Shown piece after piece: positions 7,985 to 17,884 of a stretch of 64,000 nt of DNA. The stretch covers positions 78,267 to 142,266 of the forward strand of contig NZ_RFAR01000012.1 in the NCBI RefSeq assembly GCF_003693445.1, written 5' to 3'. The position numbers were made by a program, and so were the translations under genes. A model generated the notes under the pieces. The model saw only the letters and a program-made list of their open reading frames with translations. It did no database searches and was not told the DNA's origin. The stretch is from Aquitalea palustris (GTDB lineage Bacteria > Pseudomonadota > Gammaproteobacteria > Burkholderiales > Chromobacteriaceae). Every line of letters starts with the position of its first letter. Position 1 is the first letter of the stretch.

Positions 7985-8923
7985 ATGTCGGTTTACACCA
8001 CCGTCAGCGATGACATGATGCAAAGCTGGCTGAGCCGCTATGCGCTCGGCCAGCTGGTCGAACTCAAGGGCATCGCCGCTGGCGTCACCAATACCAATTA
8101 TTTTGTCACCACCACCCATGGCCGTTACGTCCTCACCATCTTCGAAACCCTGAAGCTGGAAGAACTGCCCTACTACCTGACGCTGATGAGCCATCTGGCG
8201 CGGCACGGTGTGGCCTGCCCGGCACCGCTGGCCGATCACACCGACCAGTTTGCCTCGCTCCTGGCTGGCAAGCCGGCCTGTCTGGTGAGCTGCCTGTCCG
8301 GTGCCGACATCAGCCAGCCCAGCGCCATCCAGTGCCGGGCCGTGGGTGAAATGCTGGCCCAGATGCATGTGGCCAGCGCCACCTTCCCGCGCAAGATGAA
8401 GAATCCGCGCGGCCCGCGCTGGTGGAGCGAAACCGCCAGCGCCATGTATGGCTTCATGGCTGAAGCCGACGCCGCCAGCCTGCGCCAGGAAATCCAGTTC
8501 CAGGATCAGCACCGTTTCGACCACCTGCCCAGCGGCGTGATCCATGCCGACCTGTTCAAGGACAATGTACTGATGGACGGCGACAAGATTGCCGGCTTCA
8601 TCGACTTTTACTACGCCTGCAACGACATCCTGTTGTACGACGTGGCCATTGCCTTCAACGACTGGACGCGGCTGGAAGACGGCAGCATCTCCCCGCAGCG
8701 GGCCACTGCCTTCCTGGCTGGCTACCAGTCGGTGCGTACCCTGACGGCGGAAGAAAAACAGGCCTGGCCGGTCATGTTGCGCGCCGCAGCCTTGCGCTTC
8801 TGGACTTCGCGCCTGCTCGACCTGTACCAGCCGATGGCGGGTGAGCTGACCTACACCAAGGACCCCAAGGTGTTCCAGCAGCTGGTGGAGGCCCACCGCC
8901 AGCGCAGCGACTTCTGGCTGTAA
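7985..8923 (+). CDS. thrB: Homoserine kinase, ThrB type II
   Basis: 312 residues of the aminoglycoside/choline-kinase-like class of homoserine kinase found in Pseudomonas and betaproteobacteria, unrelated to the GHMP-type ThrB of E. coli. The N-terminal lobe has the glycine-rich GVTNTNYFVTT and the VLTIFE strand. The catalytic loop is HADLFKDN (187-194) and the metal-binding motif is IDFYYA (206 on). It phosphorylates L-homoserine in threonine biosynthesis. Start ATG follows GAGGAA. Third gene of the LOG-DUF2782-thrB operon and followed by a strong hairpin. Confidence 0.93.
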   Translation: MSVYTTVSDDMMQSWLSRYALGQLVELKGIAAGVTNTNYFVTTTHGRYVLTIFETLKLEELPYYLTLMSHLARHGVACPAPLADHTDQFASLLAGKPACLVSCLSGADISQPSAIQCRAVGEMLAQMHVASATFPRKMKNPRGPRWWSETASAMYGFMAEADAASLRQEIQFQDQHRFDHLPSGVIHADLFKDNVLMDGDKIAGFIDFYYACNDILLYDVAIAFNDWTRLEDGSISPQRATAFLAGYQSVRTLTAEEKQAWPVMLRAAALRFWTSRLLDLYQPMAGELTYTKDPKVFQQLVEAHRQRSDFWL

Positions 8924-8953
8924 GCAGCCAGTTCAGCCCTGCCGCAGCCCACC

Positions 8954-8982
8954 ACGGCCTTGCGGGCCAGCCCGCAAGGCCG
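8954..8982. terminator. Long hairpin after thrB, between convergent genes
   Basis: Perfect inverted repeat ACGGCCTTGCGGGC / GCCCGCAAGGCCGT with a one-base loop, followed by only a short T run. It sits between thrB (plus) and a LysR gene (minus) that ends at 8985, so it may stop both transcripts. Confidence 0.6.
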
Positions 8983-8984
8983 TT

Positions 8985-9851
8985 TCACATGCGGTTGAAC
9001 GCCAGCATGCCGCGCGTCTGGCTCTTGTCCTTGTGATGAATGCGATACAGCGGGCGATGCAAGGTGGGCAGCGGTGCCAGCACCGCCACCACCTGCCCGC
9101 TGTCTAGCAGCTCGCGCACCACATGCAAGGACAGGCAACTCACCCCCAGCCCGGCGGCGACTGCTCGCTTGATGGCTTCGGAATGGCCCATTTCCATCAC
9201 CTGGGCAAAGCCGCCAACATGCGGCAGCAACAAGCGCTCCACTTCCTCGCGCGTGCCGGAACCGCTCTCGCGCAATACCCACTGCGCCTGCGCCAGCCGT
9301 GACAGGCTGACCGCGCCTTGCGCCAGCGGATGGCTGGCGGCGGCAAACACCACCAGGATATCGTCCTGCCATGGCTCTACCACAATGTCGGGATGATGGC
9401 ATGGCCCTTCGATAAAACCCATGTCCACCTTGAAACCAGCCACCGCCTCCACCACGTCGGCAGTATTGGCCACCATCAACTCCACCCTGGCCTGTGGCTG
9501 CTGTAACTGGAAGCGGGCAATCTGCTCCGGCAACAGATAATTGGCGATGGTGGTACTGGCCGCCAGCCGCACATGCATGGCTGCCTGACTGTCGAACAGC
9601 CGCTGCATGTCCTGCGCGGCATCCAGCATGGCGCGGGCACGCGGCAGCAACAGCCGGCCGTGTTCGTTCAGCACCAGTCGCCGCCCCACCCGGTCGAACA
9701 AGGGGGCTGCCAGCCCGGCTTCCAGTGCCGCCAGTGCCTGACTGGCGGCTGACTGGGTCAGCGCCACCTGCTCGGCGGCTGCGGTGACCGTGCCCTGCTC
9801 GGTTACCGCCACAAACACTTCCAGTTCACGCAAGCTCAAACGCAATGCCAT
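8985..9851 (-). CDS. LysR-family regulator (YeiE/CysB-like)
   Basis: 288 residues. The N-terminal winged helix-turn-helix (1-60) contains LRELEVFVAVTEQGTVTAAAEQVALTQSAASQALAALE, and a periplasmic-binding-type effector domain follows (RLAASTTIANYLLPEQIARF and the GLGVSCLSLHVVRELL end). The gene is divergent from a YeiH-type exporter, the same arrangement as yeiE/yeiH in enterobacteria, so it most likely controls that exporter. The effector is unknown here. The 176-bp AT-rich intergenic region holds a candidate LysR box. Confidence 0.87.
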   Translation of the reverse strand: MALRLSLRELEVFVAVTEQGTVTAAAEQVALTQSAASQALAALEAGLAAPLFDRVGRRLVLNEHGRLLLPRARAMLDAAQDMQRLFDSQAAMHVRLAASTTIANYLLPEQIARFQLQQPQARVELMVANTADVVEAVAGFKVDMGFIEGPCHHPDIVVEPWQDDILVVFAAASHPLAQGAVSLSRLAQAQWVLRESGSGTREEVERLLLPHVGGFAQVMEMGHSEAIKRAVAAGLGVSCLSLHVVRELLDSGQVVAVLAPLPTLHRPLYRIHHKDKSQTRGMLAFNRM

Positions 9852-9915
9852 CGGCTACTCCTGTTGCGGCGGTTCACCAGAGCAGGCGGCCAGCCGGATT
9901 ACACCCACCCTATAT

Positions 9916-9930
9916 ATTAATTTTTCTAAT
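9916..9930. promoter_or_regulatory. Candidate LysR-type operator
   Basis: ATTA-N7-TAAT symmetry containing a T-N11-A core, in the AT-rich gap between the divergent LysR gene and the YeiH-type gene. The position fits a regulator site, but AT-rich DNA produces such matches easily. Confidence 0.35.
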
Positions 9931-10027
9931 TGTTTTTAGATATTTTATCCGTTTTTCAACTTTAATGCGGCGGCGTATCGTTCAGACATCGGGGCAAAGC
10001 GCCCTCACTTCTTGCAGGTAGCTCATC

Positions 10028-11059
10028 ATGAACACACTACGTCAGCACACCCCCGGCCTGCTGCTGGTTCTGGTTCTGGCTCTGGGTTCACTCCACGCCG
10101 CCGCATTGCCCTGGTTCGGCCAGCTTGGCCTGTCGGCACTGACCATAGCCATCGTCGGCGGCATGGTGCTCGGCAACACCATCTATCCACGCATTGCCCT
10201 ACCCAGCCACCATGGCGTCACCTTTGCCAAAGGGCAGATCCTGCGCCTGGGCATCATCCTGTTCGGTTTCAAGCTGACGTTTCAGGACATTGCCGCAGTC
10301 GGCATCAGCGGCATCCTGATCGATGCCTGTGTGCTGACTTCCACCTTCTTGCTGGCCTTCTGGCTGGGCCGGCGCAAGCTGGGGCTGGACGAGCAAAGCG
10401 TCATCCTGATCGGGGCGGGCAGCTCCATCTGCGGCGCAGCCGCCATCCTGGCTACCGAACCCGTGCTCAAGGCACATGCCGAGAAGGTTGCCGTGGCGGT
10501 GGCCACCGTGGTGGTATTCGGCACCCTGGCCATGTTCTTGTATCCCCTGCTGTTTTCGCTGGTGCAGACGCTGGGCGTGTCGGAATTTGCCTATGGCGTG
10601 TTTACCGGCTCCACCGTGCATGAAGTGGCACAGGCCGTGGCTGCCGGCCGTGCGGTGAGTGAGCAGGCCGCTACCAGCGCAGTGATTACCAAGATGATCC
10701 GGGTGATGATGCTGGCCCCCTTTCTGGTGATCCTGTCGACCTGGCTGGCCCGTCGCCATCAGTCTGGCAGCAGCGAGGCAGGCCGCATCACCATTCCGTG
10801 GTTTGCCCTGGGCTTTCTCGCCATGGCCGCTTTCAATTCGCTGCACTGGCTGCCGCAAGCCTGGGTAGCCCAGCTGATTGCGCTGGATAATCTGCTGCTG
10901 GCCATGGCCATGGGTGCCCTGGGTCTGACCACACACTTTTCCGCCATCCGCCGCGCCGGCAGCAAGCCGATGTGGCTGGCCAGCGCGCTGTTTGCCTGGC
11001 TGCTGATTGGCGGCACGCTGATCAACAGCGGCATCAGCTATCTGGTTCACCAGCTCTGA
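10028..11059 (+). CDS. YeiH/UPF0324-family membrane exporter (putative sulfate exporter)
   Basis: 343 residues, about ten hydrophobic helices and almost no soluble domain. The family signatures are visible: the [11 protein letters not shown] segment, [41 protein letters not shown] and [18 protein letters not shown]. Proteins of this family are annotated as putative sulfate exporters, but the substrate has not been widely proven. The divergent LysR gene is its likely regulator. The start ATG follows GCAGGTAGCTC. Confidence 0.85.
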   Translation: MNTLRQHTPGLLLVLVLALGSLHAAALPWFGQLGLSALTIAIVGGMVLGNTIYPRIALPSHHGVTFAKGQILRLGIILFGFKLTFQDIAAVGISGILIDACVLTSTFLLAFWLGRRKLGLDEQSVILIGAGSSICGAAAILATEPVLKAHAEKVAVAVATVVVFGTLAMFLYPLLFSLVQTLGVSEFAYGVFTGSTVHEVAQAVAAGRAVSEQAATSAVITKMIRVMMLAPFLVILSTWLARRHQSGSSEAGRITIPWFALGFLAMAAFNSLHWLPQAWVAQLIALDNLLLAMAMGALGLTTHFSAIRRAGSKPMWLASALFAWLLIGGTLINSGISYLVHQL

Positions 11060-11083
11060 GCATCGTTTGCTAGCAAGCAAAAG

Positions 11084-11109
11084 AAAACCGCCCGGAATCG
11101 GGCGGTTTT
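11084..11109. terminator. Bidirectional Rho-independent terminator
   Basis: AAAACCGCCCG, GAAT-type loop, CGGGCGGTTTT. It separates the convergent YeiH-type gene and the cstA-ybdD operon and is symmetrical enough for both. Confidence 0.85.
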
Positions 11110-11127
11110 CCTATGGCTGACGGGAAA

Positions 11128-11316
11128 TCAGCAAGGGCACTTTTTCATCGACTTGCCACCGTAACGCTCGGACTGGCAGTGGGCGAAAAAGTCCTCCCGG
11201 CTCATCACCGGTGCATCGGGACTGAAACGGCGGCGGCTGGCGACATATTTGTCGTAGTCCTTCACCCCCACCATCAGCCGCGCCGCCTCGGTCAGCTGGC
11301 GCAACAACTCAGACAT
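11128..11316 (-). CDS. ybdD: YbdD/YjiX-family small protein
   Basis: 62 residues containing the family features: VGVKDYDKYV, a central SREDFFAHCQSERYG and a KKCPC end. Homologues (YbdD, YjiX) are always encoded directly after CstA-family transporters. Here the ATG lies inside the last codons of cstA (8 nt overlap), so expression is coupled. In E. coli the partner pair CstA/YbdD has been linked to pyruvate uptake; that role is inferred here from the family. Confidence 0.9.
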   Translation of the reverse strand: MSELLRQLTEAARLMVGVKDYDKYVASRRRFSPDAPVMSREDFFAHCQSERYGGKSMKKCPC

Positions 11317-13375
11317 TGGCTTCTCCCTGACGATAGACCGCCGGCACTTCCTTGGTGGTGACCCACTTCACGGCCAGCGCCTTGCGGATGACATTGACGG
11401 AGAACACCAGCATGGCCACCACCACGGCAATGAACATGGCGGTCAGCGTGGCATCCACATAATCATTGAAGATGATCTGCTGCATTTGTGCCAGGCTTTT
11501 GGCCGGGGCCAGCATTTCACCCTTGGCCGCTGCGGCGGAGAACTTGTTGGCATGGGCCAGGAAGCTGATCTTGGGGCTGGCGTGGAACAGCTTCTGCCAG
11601 CCGGCTACCAAGGTAACGATCAGCAGCCAGATGGTGGGCACGGCAGTCACCCACACATAGCGCAGCTTTTGCATCTTGATCAGCACCACGGTAGCCAGGA
11701 TCAGCGCAATGCCGGCCAGCATCTGGTTGGCAATGCCGAACAGCGGCCACAAGGTGTTGATGCCGCCCAGCGGATCGACCACGCCCTGGTAGAGGAAGTA
11801 ACCCCAGCCGGCCACGGCCAGGCCGGTGGCGATCAGGTTGGCTGCCCAGGATTCGGTATTGGCCATGGGCTTGATGAAGATGCCCAGCAGATCCTGAATC
11901 ATGAAGCGCAGCACGCGGGTGCCGGCGTCGATGGTGGTGAGGATGAACAGCGCTTCAAACAGGATGGCAAAGTGGTACCAGAAAGCCATCATGGTCTTGC
12001 CGCCAATCACGCCGGACAGGATGTGCGCCATGCCCACGGCCAGCGTCGGTGCGCCACCGGCACGCGACAGGATGGTGGTCTCGCCCACATCCTTGGCCAT
12101 CTGCGTCAGCACATCCGGGGTGATGACAAAGCCCCAGCTGGAAATCACCTGTGCCGCATCCACTGCGGTCTTGCCAATGACGGCCGCCGGGCTGTTCATG
12201 GCGAAGTACACGCCCGGATCCAGTACGCAGGCGGCAATCAGCGCCATGATGGCAACAAAGCTTTCCATCAACATGGCACCGTAGCCGATGACACGGGCGT
12301 GGGTTTCGTTCTCGATCAGCTTGGGCGTGGTGCCGGAGGCCACCAGCGCGTGGAAGCCGGATACCGCACCGCAGGCAATGGTGATGAACAGGAAGGGGAA
12401 CAGATTACCGGCAAATACCGGGCCGCTGCCATCGATGAACTTGGTCAGCGCCGGCATGTGCAGGTTCGGCGCCACGATCAGGATGCCGATGGCCAGACCG
12501 ATAATGGTGCCGATCTTGAGGAAGGTGGACAGATAATCACGCGGTGCCAGCAGCAGCCATACCGGCAGCACCGAAGCGATAAAGCCGTAACCGATCAGCA
12601 CCCAGGCCAGGGTGGTACCCTGCAGCGTGAACAGCGGTGCCAGCGTGGCGCTCTTGGCCACATCACCACCATAGACAATGGCCAGCATCAGCAGCACAAA
12701 GCCGATGACGGAAATCTCGCCAATCTTGCCCGGACGGATATAACGGGTATAGATCCCCATGAACAGGGCAATCGGAATGGTGCAGGCAATGGTGAAGCTG
12801 CCCCACGGGCTGCCAGTCAGCGCCTTGACCACCACCAGTGCCAGCACCGCCAGCAGGATGATCATGATCATCAGGATGCCGATGGAGGCAATCACGCCGG
12901 GGATGGGGCCCAGCTCCAGCCGGATCATTTCACCCAGCGACTTGCCGTCGCGGCGCATGGACAGGAACAGCACCAGGAAATCCTGTACCGCACCGGCCAG
13001 CATCACGCCGATCAGAATCCACAGCGTGCCCGGCAGATAGCCCATCTGCGCAGCCAGCACCGGCCCCACCAGCGGCCCCGCCCCGGCAATGGCAGCAAAG
13101 TGGTGACCAAACACCACCCACTTGTTGGTCGGCACGTAGTCCAGGCCGTCGTTGTGCTTTTCTGCCGGGGTCAGCCGTTTGGCATCCAGCTCCAGCACGG
13201 TATTGGCAATAAACCGGCCATAAAAACGGTAAGCGATGGAGTAGACCGACACGGCGGCCACCACCAGCCAGATGGCATTGACCGGCTCGCCGCGATTGAG
13301 TGCCACGACGGCAAAAGCGACGGCGCCCGCCAGGGCCACGGCAATCCAGATTGCCCATTCCTTTAAGCGTTGCAT
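11309..13375 (-). CDS. cstA: Carbon starvation protein A (peptide/pyruvate transporter)
   Basis: 688 residues, the standard CstA length, with some sixteen or more hydrophobic helices. Conserved blocks include YVPTNKWVVFGHHFAAIAGAGPLVGP near residue 80, VQDFLVLFLSMRRDGKSLGEM, and the C-terminal LWPLFGIANQMLAG. CstA proteins of E. coli were first described as induced on carbon starvation and are now assigned to peptide and pyruvate uptake. It is followed by ybdD and faces an RstAB-like two-component system across a 160-bp gap, which may control it. Confidence 0.93.
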   Translation of the reverse strand: MQRLKEWAIWIAVALAGAVAFAVVALNRGEPVNAIWLVVAAVSVYSIAYRFYGRFIANTVLELDAKRLTPAEKHNDGLDYVPTNKWVVFGHHFAAIAGAGPLVGPVLAAQMGYLPGTLWILIGVMLAGAVQDFLVLFLSMRRDGKSLGEMIRLELGPIPGVIASIGILMIMIILLAVLALVVVKALTGSPWGSFTIACTIPIALFMGIYTRYIRPGKIGEISVIGFVLLMLAIVYGGDVAKSATLAPLFTLQGTTLAWVLIGYGFIASVLPVWLLLAPRDYLSTFLKIGTIIGLAIGILIVAPNLHMPALTKFIDGSGPVFAGNLFPFLFITIACGAVSGFHALVASGTTPKLIENETHARVIGYGAMLMESFVAIMALIAACVLDPGVYFAMNSPAAVIGKTAVDAAQVISSWGFVITPDVLTQMAKDVGETTILSRAGGAPTLAVGMAHILSGVIGGKTMMAFWYHFAILFEALFILTTIDAGTRVLRFMIQDLLGIFIKPMANTESWAANLIATGLAVAGWGYFLYQGVVDPLGGINTLWPLFGIANQMLAGIALILATVVLIKMQKLRYVWVTAVPTIWLLIVTLVAGWQKLFHASPKISFLAHANKFSAAAAKGEMLAPAKSLAQMQQIIFNDYVDATLTAMFIAVVVAMLVFSVNVIRKALAVKWVTTKEVPAVYRQGEANV

Positions 13376-13535
13376 GTGATTTTCTCTGTCCTTGAATTAA
13401 TCATGGGCCGGTAATGAAACCGGCCTGAGCGCGTTGGGAAAACACGCGTTTCATTCTGTTCGCATGGATTCGGAAATACAAGCCATCCGCCTGTATGGTG
13501 ATACTATTTCTCCCATTGATTTTCGCAGGCATGGC

Positions 13536-14243
13536 ATGACACCCCACATTCTCATTATCGAAGATGATATTCATCTGGCTCAGCTGATTTCCGCCTACCT
13601 CGGCAAACACGGCTATCAGGTAAGCCTGCATGGTCGCGGCGATACCGCTGCCGATGTGATCCTGGATACCCGGCCGGATCTGGTCATTCTGGATGTGATG
13701 CTGCCGGGCAAGGAAGGCTTCGATGTCTGCCGTGAGGTACGGCTGCGCTACCATGGCCGCATCCTGATCATGACCGCGCGCGACGAGGACGTGGACGAAA
13801 TCCTCGGGCTGGAACTGGGCGCCGACGACTATCTGGCCAAGCCGGTCGAACCGCGCCGCCTGCTGGCACGGGTGCGCGCCCTGCTACGGCGCGGCGTCGA
13901 CGATGGCGGCAGCAGCGACAGCAGCGACAACGATGAGCTGGTATTCGGCCAGTTCAGCATCAGCCAGGGCACGCGCTCGGCCTCGCTCGCCGGCGAGGAA
14001 ATGGAACTGACCACCGCCGAATTCGACCTGCTGTGGCTGCTGGCCAGCCATGCCGGCCAGGTGTTGTCGCGTGATGACATCATGAACGAGCTGCGCGGCA
14101 TCGGCTTTGACGGGCTGGACCGCTCCATCGATGCCCGCATCTCGCGGCTGCGCAAAAAACTGGGCGACAGCCCCGATTCGCCCACCCGTATCAAGACCGT
14201 GCGCGGCAAGGGCTATCTTTTTTCGCGTAGTGACTGGGAATGA
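13536..14243 (+). CDS. OmpR/RstA-type response regulator
   Basis: 235 residues starting at the ATG at 13536; a longer frame from 13434 adds 34 residues with no domain and is rejected. The receiver domain has the acidic pair ED-D at 10-11, phosphoacceptor Asp53 in LVILDVMLPG, and a conserved lysine in DDYLAKP. The C-terminal winged helix has the TTAEFDLLWLLASHAGQVLSRDDI and RIKTVRGKGYLF signatures of the OmpR group. A serine/aspartate-rich linker separates the domains. Its stop overlaps the start of the sensor kinase (ATGA), so the two are translated together. Confidence 0.92.
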   Translation: MTPHILIIEDDIHLAQLISAYLGKHGYQVSLHGRGDTAADVILDTRPDLVILDVMLPGKEGFDVCREVRLRYHGRILIMTARDEDVDEILGLELGADDYLAKPVEPRRLLARVRALLRRGVDDGGSSDSSDNDELVFGQFSISQGTRSASLAGEEMELTTAEFDLLWLLASHAGQVLSRDDIMNELRGIGFDGLDRSIDARISRLRKKLGDSPDSPTRIKTVRGKGYLFSRSDWE

Positions 14244-15610
14244 TGAAACTGCCCCTGTTGCGAGCAGACAAGAAAGCGCGCCCCGGCAAAGCCTCCAAGG
14301 CATCACTGGCCACGCTGTTCGCCCGCTACTTCATCATCGCCATGGCCGCCGAGCTGGCCATCATCATCGGTTTCGCCTTCATGCTGGGCAAGCTGTACCA
14401 GAATAGCGACAGTGAAAACGCCCGTCGCATGCTGGATGGCCCGGCCTCGCTGCTGGTGCAAGAGCTGGAACGGGTGCCACCAGCCGGCCGCGAACACGCC
14501 CTGCCACAGCTGACGCGCCATTTCAGCTATCCGGTCAAGCTGATCACGGAATTGCCGACCGATCTGGACCCGGAGAGCAAGCAGAACTTTGCCGCCGGCA
14601 AAACCTATCTCGATTTCGACAACAACCTGCTGTACATCCCGCTACGCGACGAGCACCGCATGGTGCTGATGGGGCCGCTGGATGCCACCACCAACAGCAA
14701 CGACAGCGGCTGGATTACCGAAGACATCGAAGTACTGCTGCTGTGGATCCTGTTTACCGGTAGCACGCTGGGCTTGCTGATCTACTTTTACCTGCGGCCG
14801 ATGTGGCGCGATCTGGTTTCGGTGCGCGATGCCGCCGAACTGTTCGCCAACGGTGATTTCCACGTACGTACCCCGCAGGCGCATAGCCGGCTGTTCGCCC
14901 CGCTGTCCACTGCGCTGAACAGCATGGCCGCCAGGCTGGAGCGGCTGCTGGAAATGCATCAGGCGATGAGCCATGCCGTGGCGCATGAAATCCGCACTCC
15001 CATTGCCCGGCTGCGTTTCGGCCTGACCATGCTGGAAGAGGAAGAGGACGAGGCCGAGCGCCAACGCTACCGCGACGGCATGGAACGCGACATGCAGGAG
15101 CTGGAAGAGCTGATTACCGCCAGCATGGAGTACGCCAAGCTCAACCGGGGTGAATCCATCCTGCAGCGGGAGCAGGTCGACCTGTACGACTGGTTCGACG
15201 ACCTGCTCGACCTGGTCAACCCGCTCAAGCCGGCCACCCTCTCCCTGTCCATGGATTGTGCACGCGGCCAGGCTACCTTCGACCGCAAGCTGATCTATGT
15301 CGCCAGCCGCAACCTGCTGCTGAACGCCTTCAAATACGCCCAGCACCAGGTGCATCTGATCGTCGAGCGCCATGGCAATATGCTGGACATCCATGTCGAC
15401 GACGATGGCCACGGCATTCCGCCGCAGGACTGGGAACGGATTTTCGAACCCTTCCGCCGGCTGGACCGCAGCCGTGACCGCGCCACCGGCGGCTATGGTC
15501 TGGGGCTGTCCTATGTCAGGCTGATTGCCGAACATCACGGCGGCAATGCCTTCGCCAGCAAGAGCCCGCTGGGCGGAGCGCGGCTGACCCTGCGCATCGC
15601 CCTCAGCTGA
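14240..15610 (+). CDS. RstB-like sensor histidine kinase
   Basis: 456 residues: first membrane helix around 30-50, a periplasmic segment with RstB-like features (YPVKLITELPTDLD... FDNNLLYIPL) to about 160, second helix 164-184, HAMP, then the dimerisation box AHEIRTPIAR with His249. The ATP-binding domain has an N box (RNLLLNAFKYA), DDDGHGIP and GYGLGLSYVRLIAEHHGG. It should phosphorylate the upstream regulator. The signal is unknown. Context next to cstA-ybdD suggests, but does not prove, a role in carbon-limitation responses. Confidence 0.92.
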   Translation: MMKLPLLRADKKARPGKASKASLATLFARYFIIAMAAELAIIIGFAFMLGKLYQNSDSENARRMLDGPASLLVQELERVPPAGREHALPQLTRHFSYPVKLITELPTDLDPESKQNFAAGKTYLDFDNNLLYIPLRDEHRMVLMGPLDATTNSNDSGWITEDIEVLLLWILFTGSTLGLLIYFYLRPMWRDLVSVRDAAELFANGDFHVRTPQAHSRLFAPLSTALNSMAARLERLLEMHQAMSHAVAHEIRTPIARLRFGLTMLEEEEDEAERQRYRDGMERDMQELEELITASMEYAKLNRGESILQREQVDLYDWFDDLLDLVNPLKPATLSLSMDCARGQATFDRKLIYVASRNLLLNAFKYAQHQVHLIVERHGNMLDIHVDDDGHGIPPQDWERIFEPFRRLDRSRDRATGGYGLGLSYVRLIAEHHGGNAFASKSPLGGARLTLRIALS

Positions 15611-15621
15611 ACGGGTCACAG

Positions 15622-15643
15622 CCTGTCACAATCCTGTGACAGG
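15622..15643. repeat. Perfect 9-bp inverted repeat before the hydrolase gene
   Basis: CCTGTCACA-ATCC-TGTGACAGG, 12 bp after the kinase stop. There is no T run, so a regulator site or a weak hairpin are both possible. It is followed by a partial direct copy, CTGACAG. Confidence 0.4.
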
Positions 15644-15711
15644 AAACTGACAGACTGGCCGCTTTATCTTGCGCATACTGCAGGCTGTTCACTCTCCTGC
15701 CGGAATTTTCC

Positions 15712-16542
15712 ATGCCCTCACCTCGTCCCGCCGCCCTGCTGATTCATGGCCTGGGTGGTACCGTTTACGACCTCGGCTCGCTGGGCCGCACCCTGGAAGA
15801 AGCCGGGATCGATACCCATGCCCCGCTGCTGCCAGGCCACGGCACCGTACCGGACGATCTGCTGGAAACCGGCTGGCAGGACTGGATAGACAGCATGCGC
15901 GCCCAATACCGGGCGCTGAAGCAGCGCCATGGCGTAGTGCATCTGGCCGGCGTCTGCCTGGGTGCGCTGGTGGCACTGGAAGTGGCACGGCTGGAAAACC
16001 ATCAGGACAAGCTGGCGCTGTATGCGCCGCCGCTGTTTCTGGATGGCTGGAGCCTGCCGCGCCTGACCTGGCTGCGCAAGCTGGGCTATATCCTGCCGGG
16101 CATGGCCCGCCGCATGCGCGTGCCGGAAGCCGAGCCGTTCGGCATCAAGAACCAGCGTATCCGCAAGCTGATCCAGCAACGCTTCGAACGCGGCGAACGC
16201 TTTCACTATCCTTATGTGCCTCTGGCCTGCATCCGCGAGGTGGACAAACTGCGCAAGCAACTGATGCCGCGCCTGCAGGAAATCACCTGTCCCACGCTGA
16301 TCGTGCATGCCGACGAAGACGACATCACCAGCCCGCGCTCGGCGCACCACCTGCAAAAACACCTGGGCGGGCCGGTCGACTTCATGCCGCTGTCCGACAG
16401 CTATCACATGATTCTGGTGGATAACGAACGCATGGCGGTACTGGCGCGCAGCGTGGATTTTTTCCGGGCCTGTCCGGCCAGCAAGCCGCGTCCGGCCAGC
16501 CCGACACAGCCGCTGTGGCAGGGTGAAGCCCTCGTCGCCTGA
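15712..16542 (+). CDS. Alpha/beta hydrolase with cysteine at the nucleophile position
   Basis: 276 residues, related to the carboxylesterase/monoacylglycerol-lipase group. The oxyanion loop is HGLGG at 12-16. The nucleophile elbow reads G-V-C-L-G (80-84), with Cys82 where serine is usual. The acid is in HADEDD (Asp201 or Asp203) and the base is His232 in SYHMIL. The cap between them is helical. Substrate is unknown; the family acts on small acyl esters. No signal peptide is seen, so it is cytoplasmic. It is followed by its own terminator and is not obviously in an operon. Confidence 0.82.
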   Translation: MPSPRPAALLIHGLGGTVYDLGSLGRTLEEAGIDTHAPLLPGHGTVPDDLLETGWQDWIDSMRAQYRALKQRHGVVHLAGVCLGALVALEVARLENHQDKLALYAPPLFLDGWSLPRLTWLRKLGYILPGMARRMRVPEAEPFGIKNQRIRKLIQQRFERGERFHYPYVPLACIREVDKLRKQLMPRLQEITCPTLIVHADEDDITSPRSAHHLQKHLGGPVDFMPLSDSYHMILVDNERMAVLARSVDFFRACPASKPRPASPTQPLWQGEALVA

Positions 16543-16568
16543 TTTCCCCCCTGGCACTTGCAGCCACC

Positions 16569-16599
16569 GGGCCGACACTGCCAGCAGTGCCGGCCCTTT
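16569..16599 (+). terminator. Rho-independent terminator after the hydrolase
   Basis: GGGCCG-A-CACTG, loop CCAG, CAGTG-C-CGGCCC then TTTG: a long stem with one mismatch and a short T run. Confidence 0.65.
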
Positions 16600-17878
<1,279 letters not shown>

Positions 17879-17884
17879 GCCAGC

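Noticed and set aside
11486..13366. 626-codon open frame on the plus strand
   Set aside because: Antisense to cstA; composition is histidine/glutamine-rich repeats typical of a shadow of a membrane protein.
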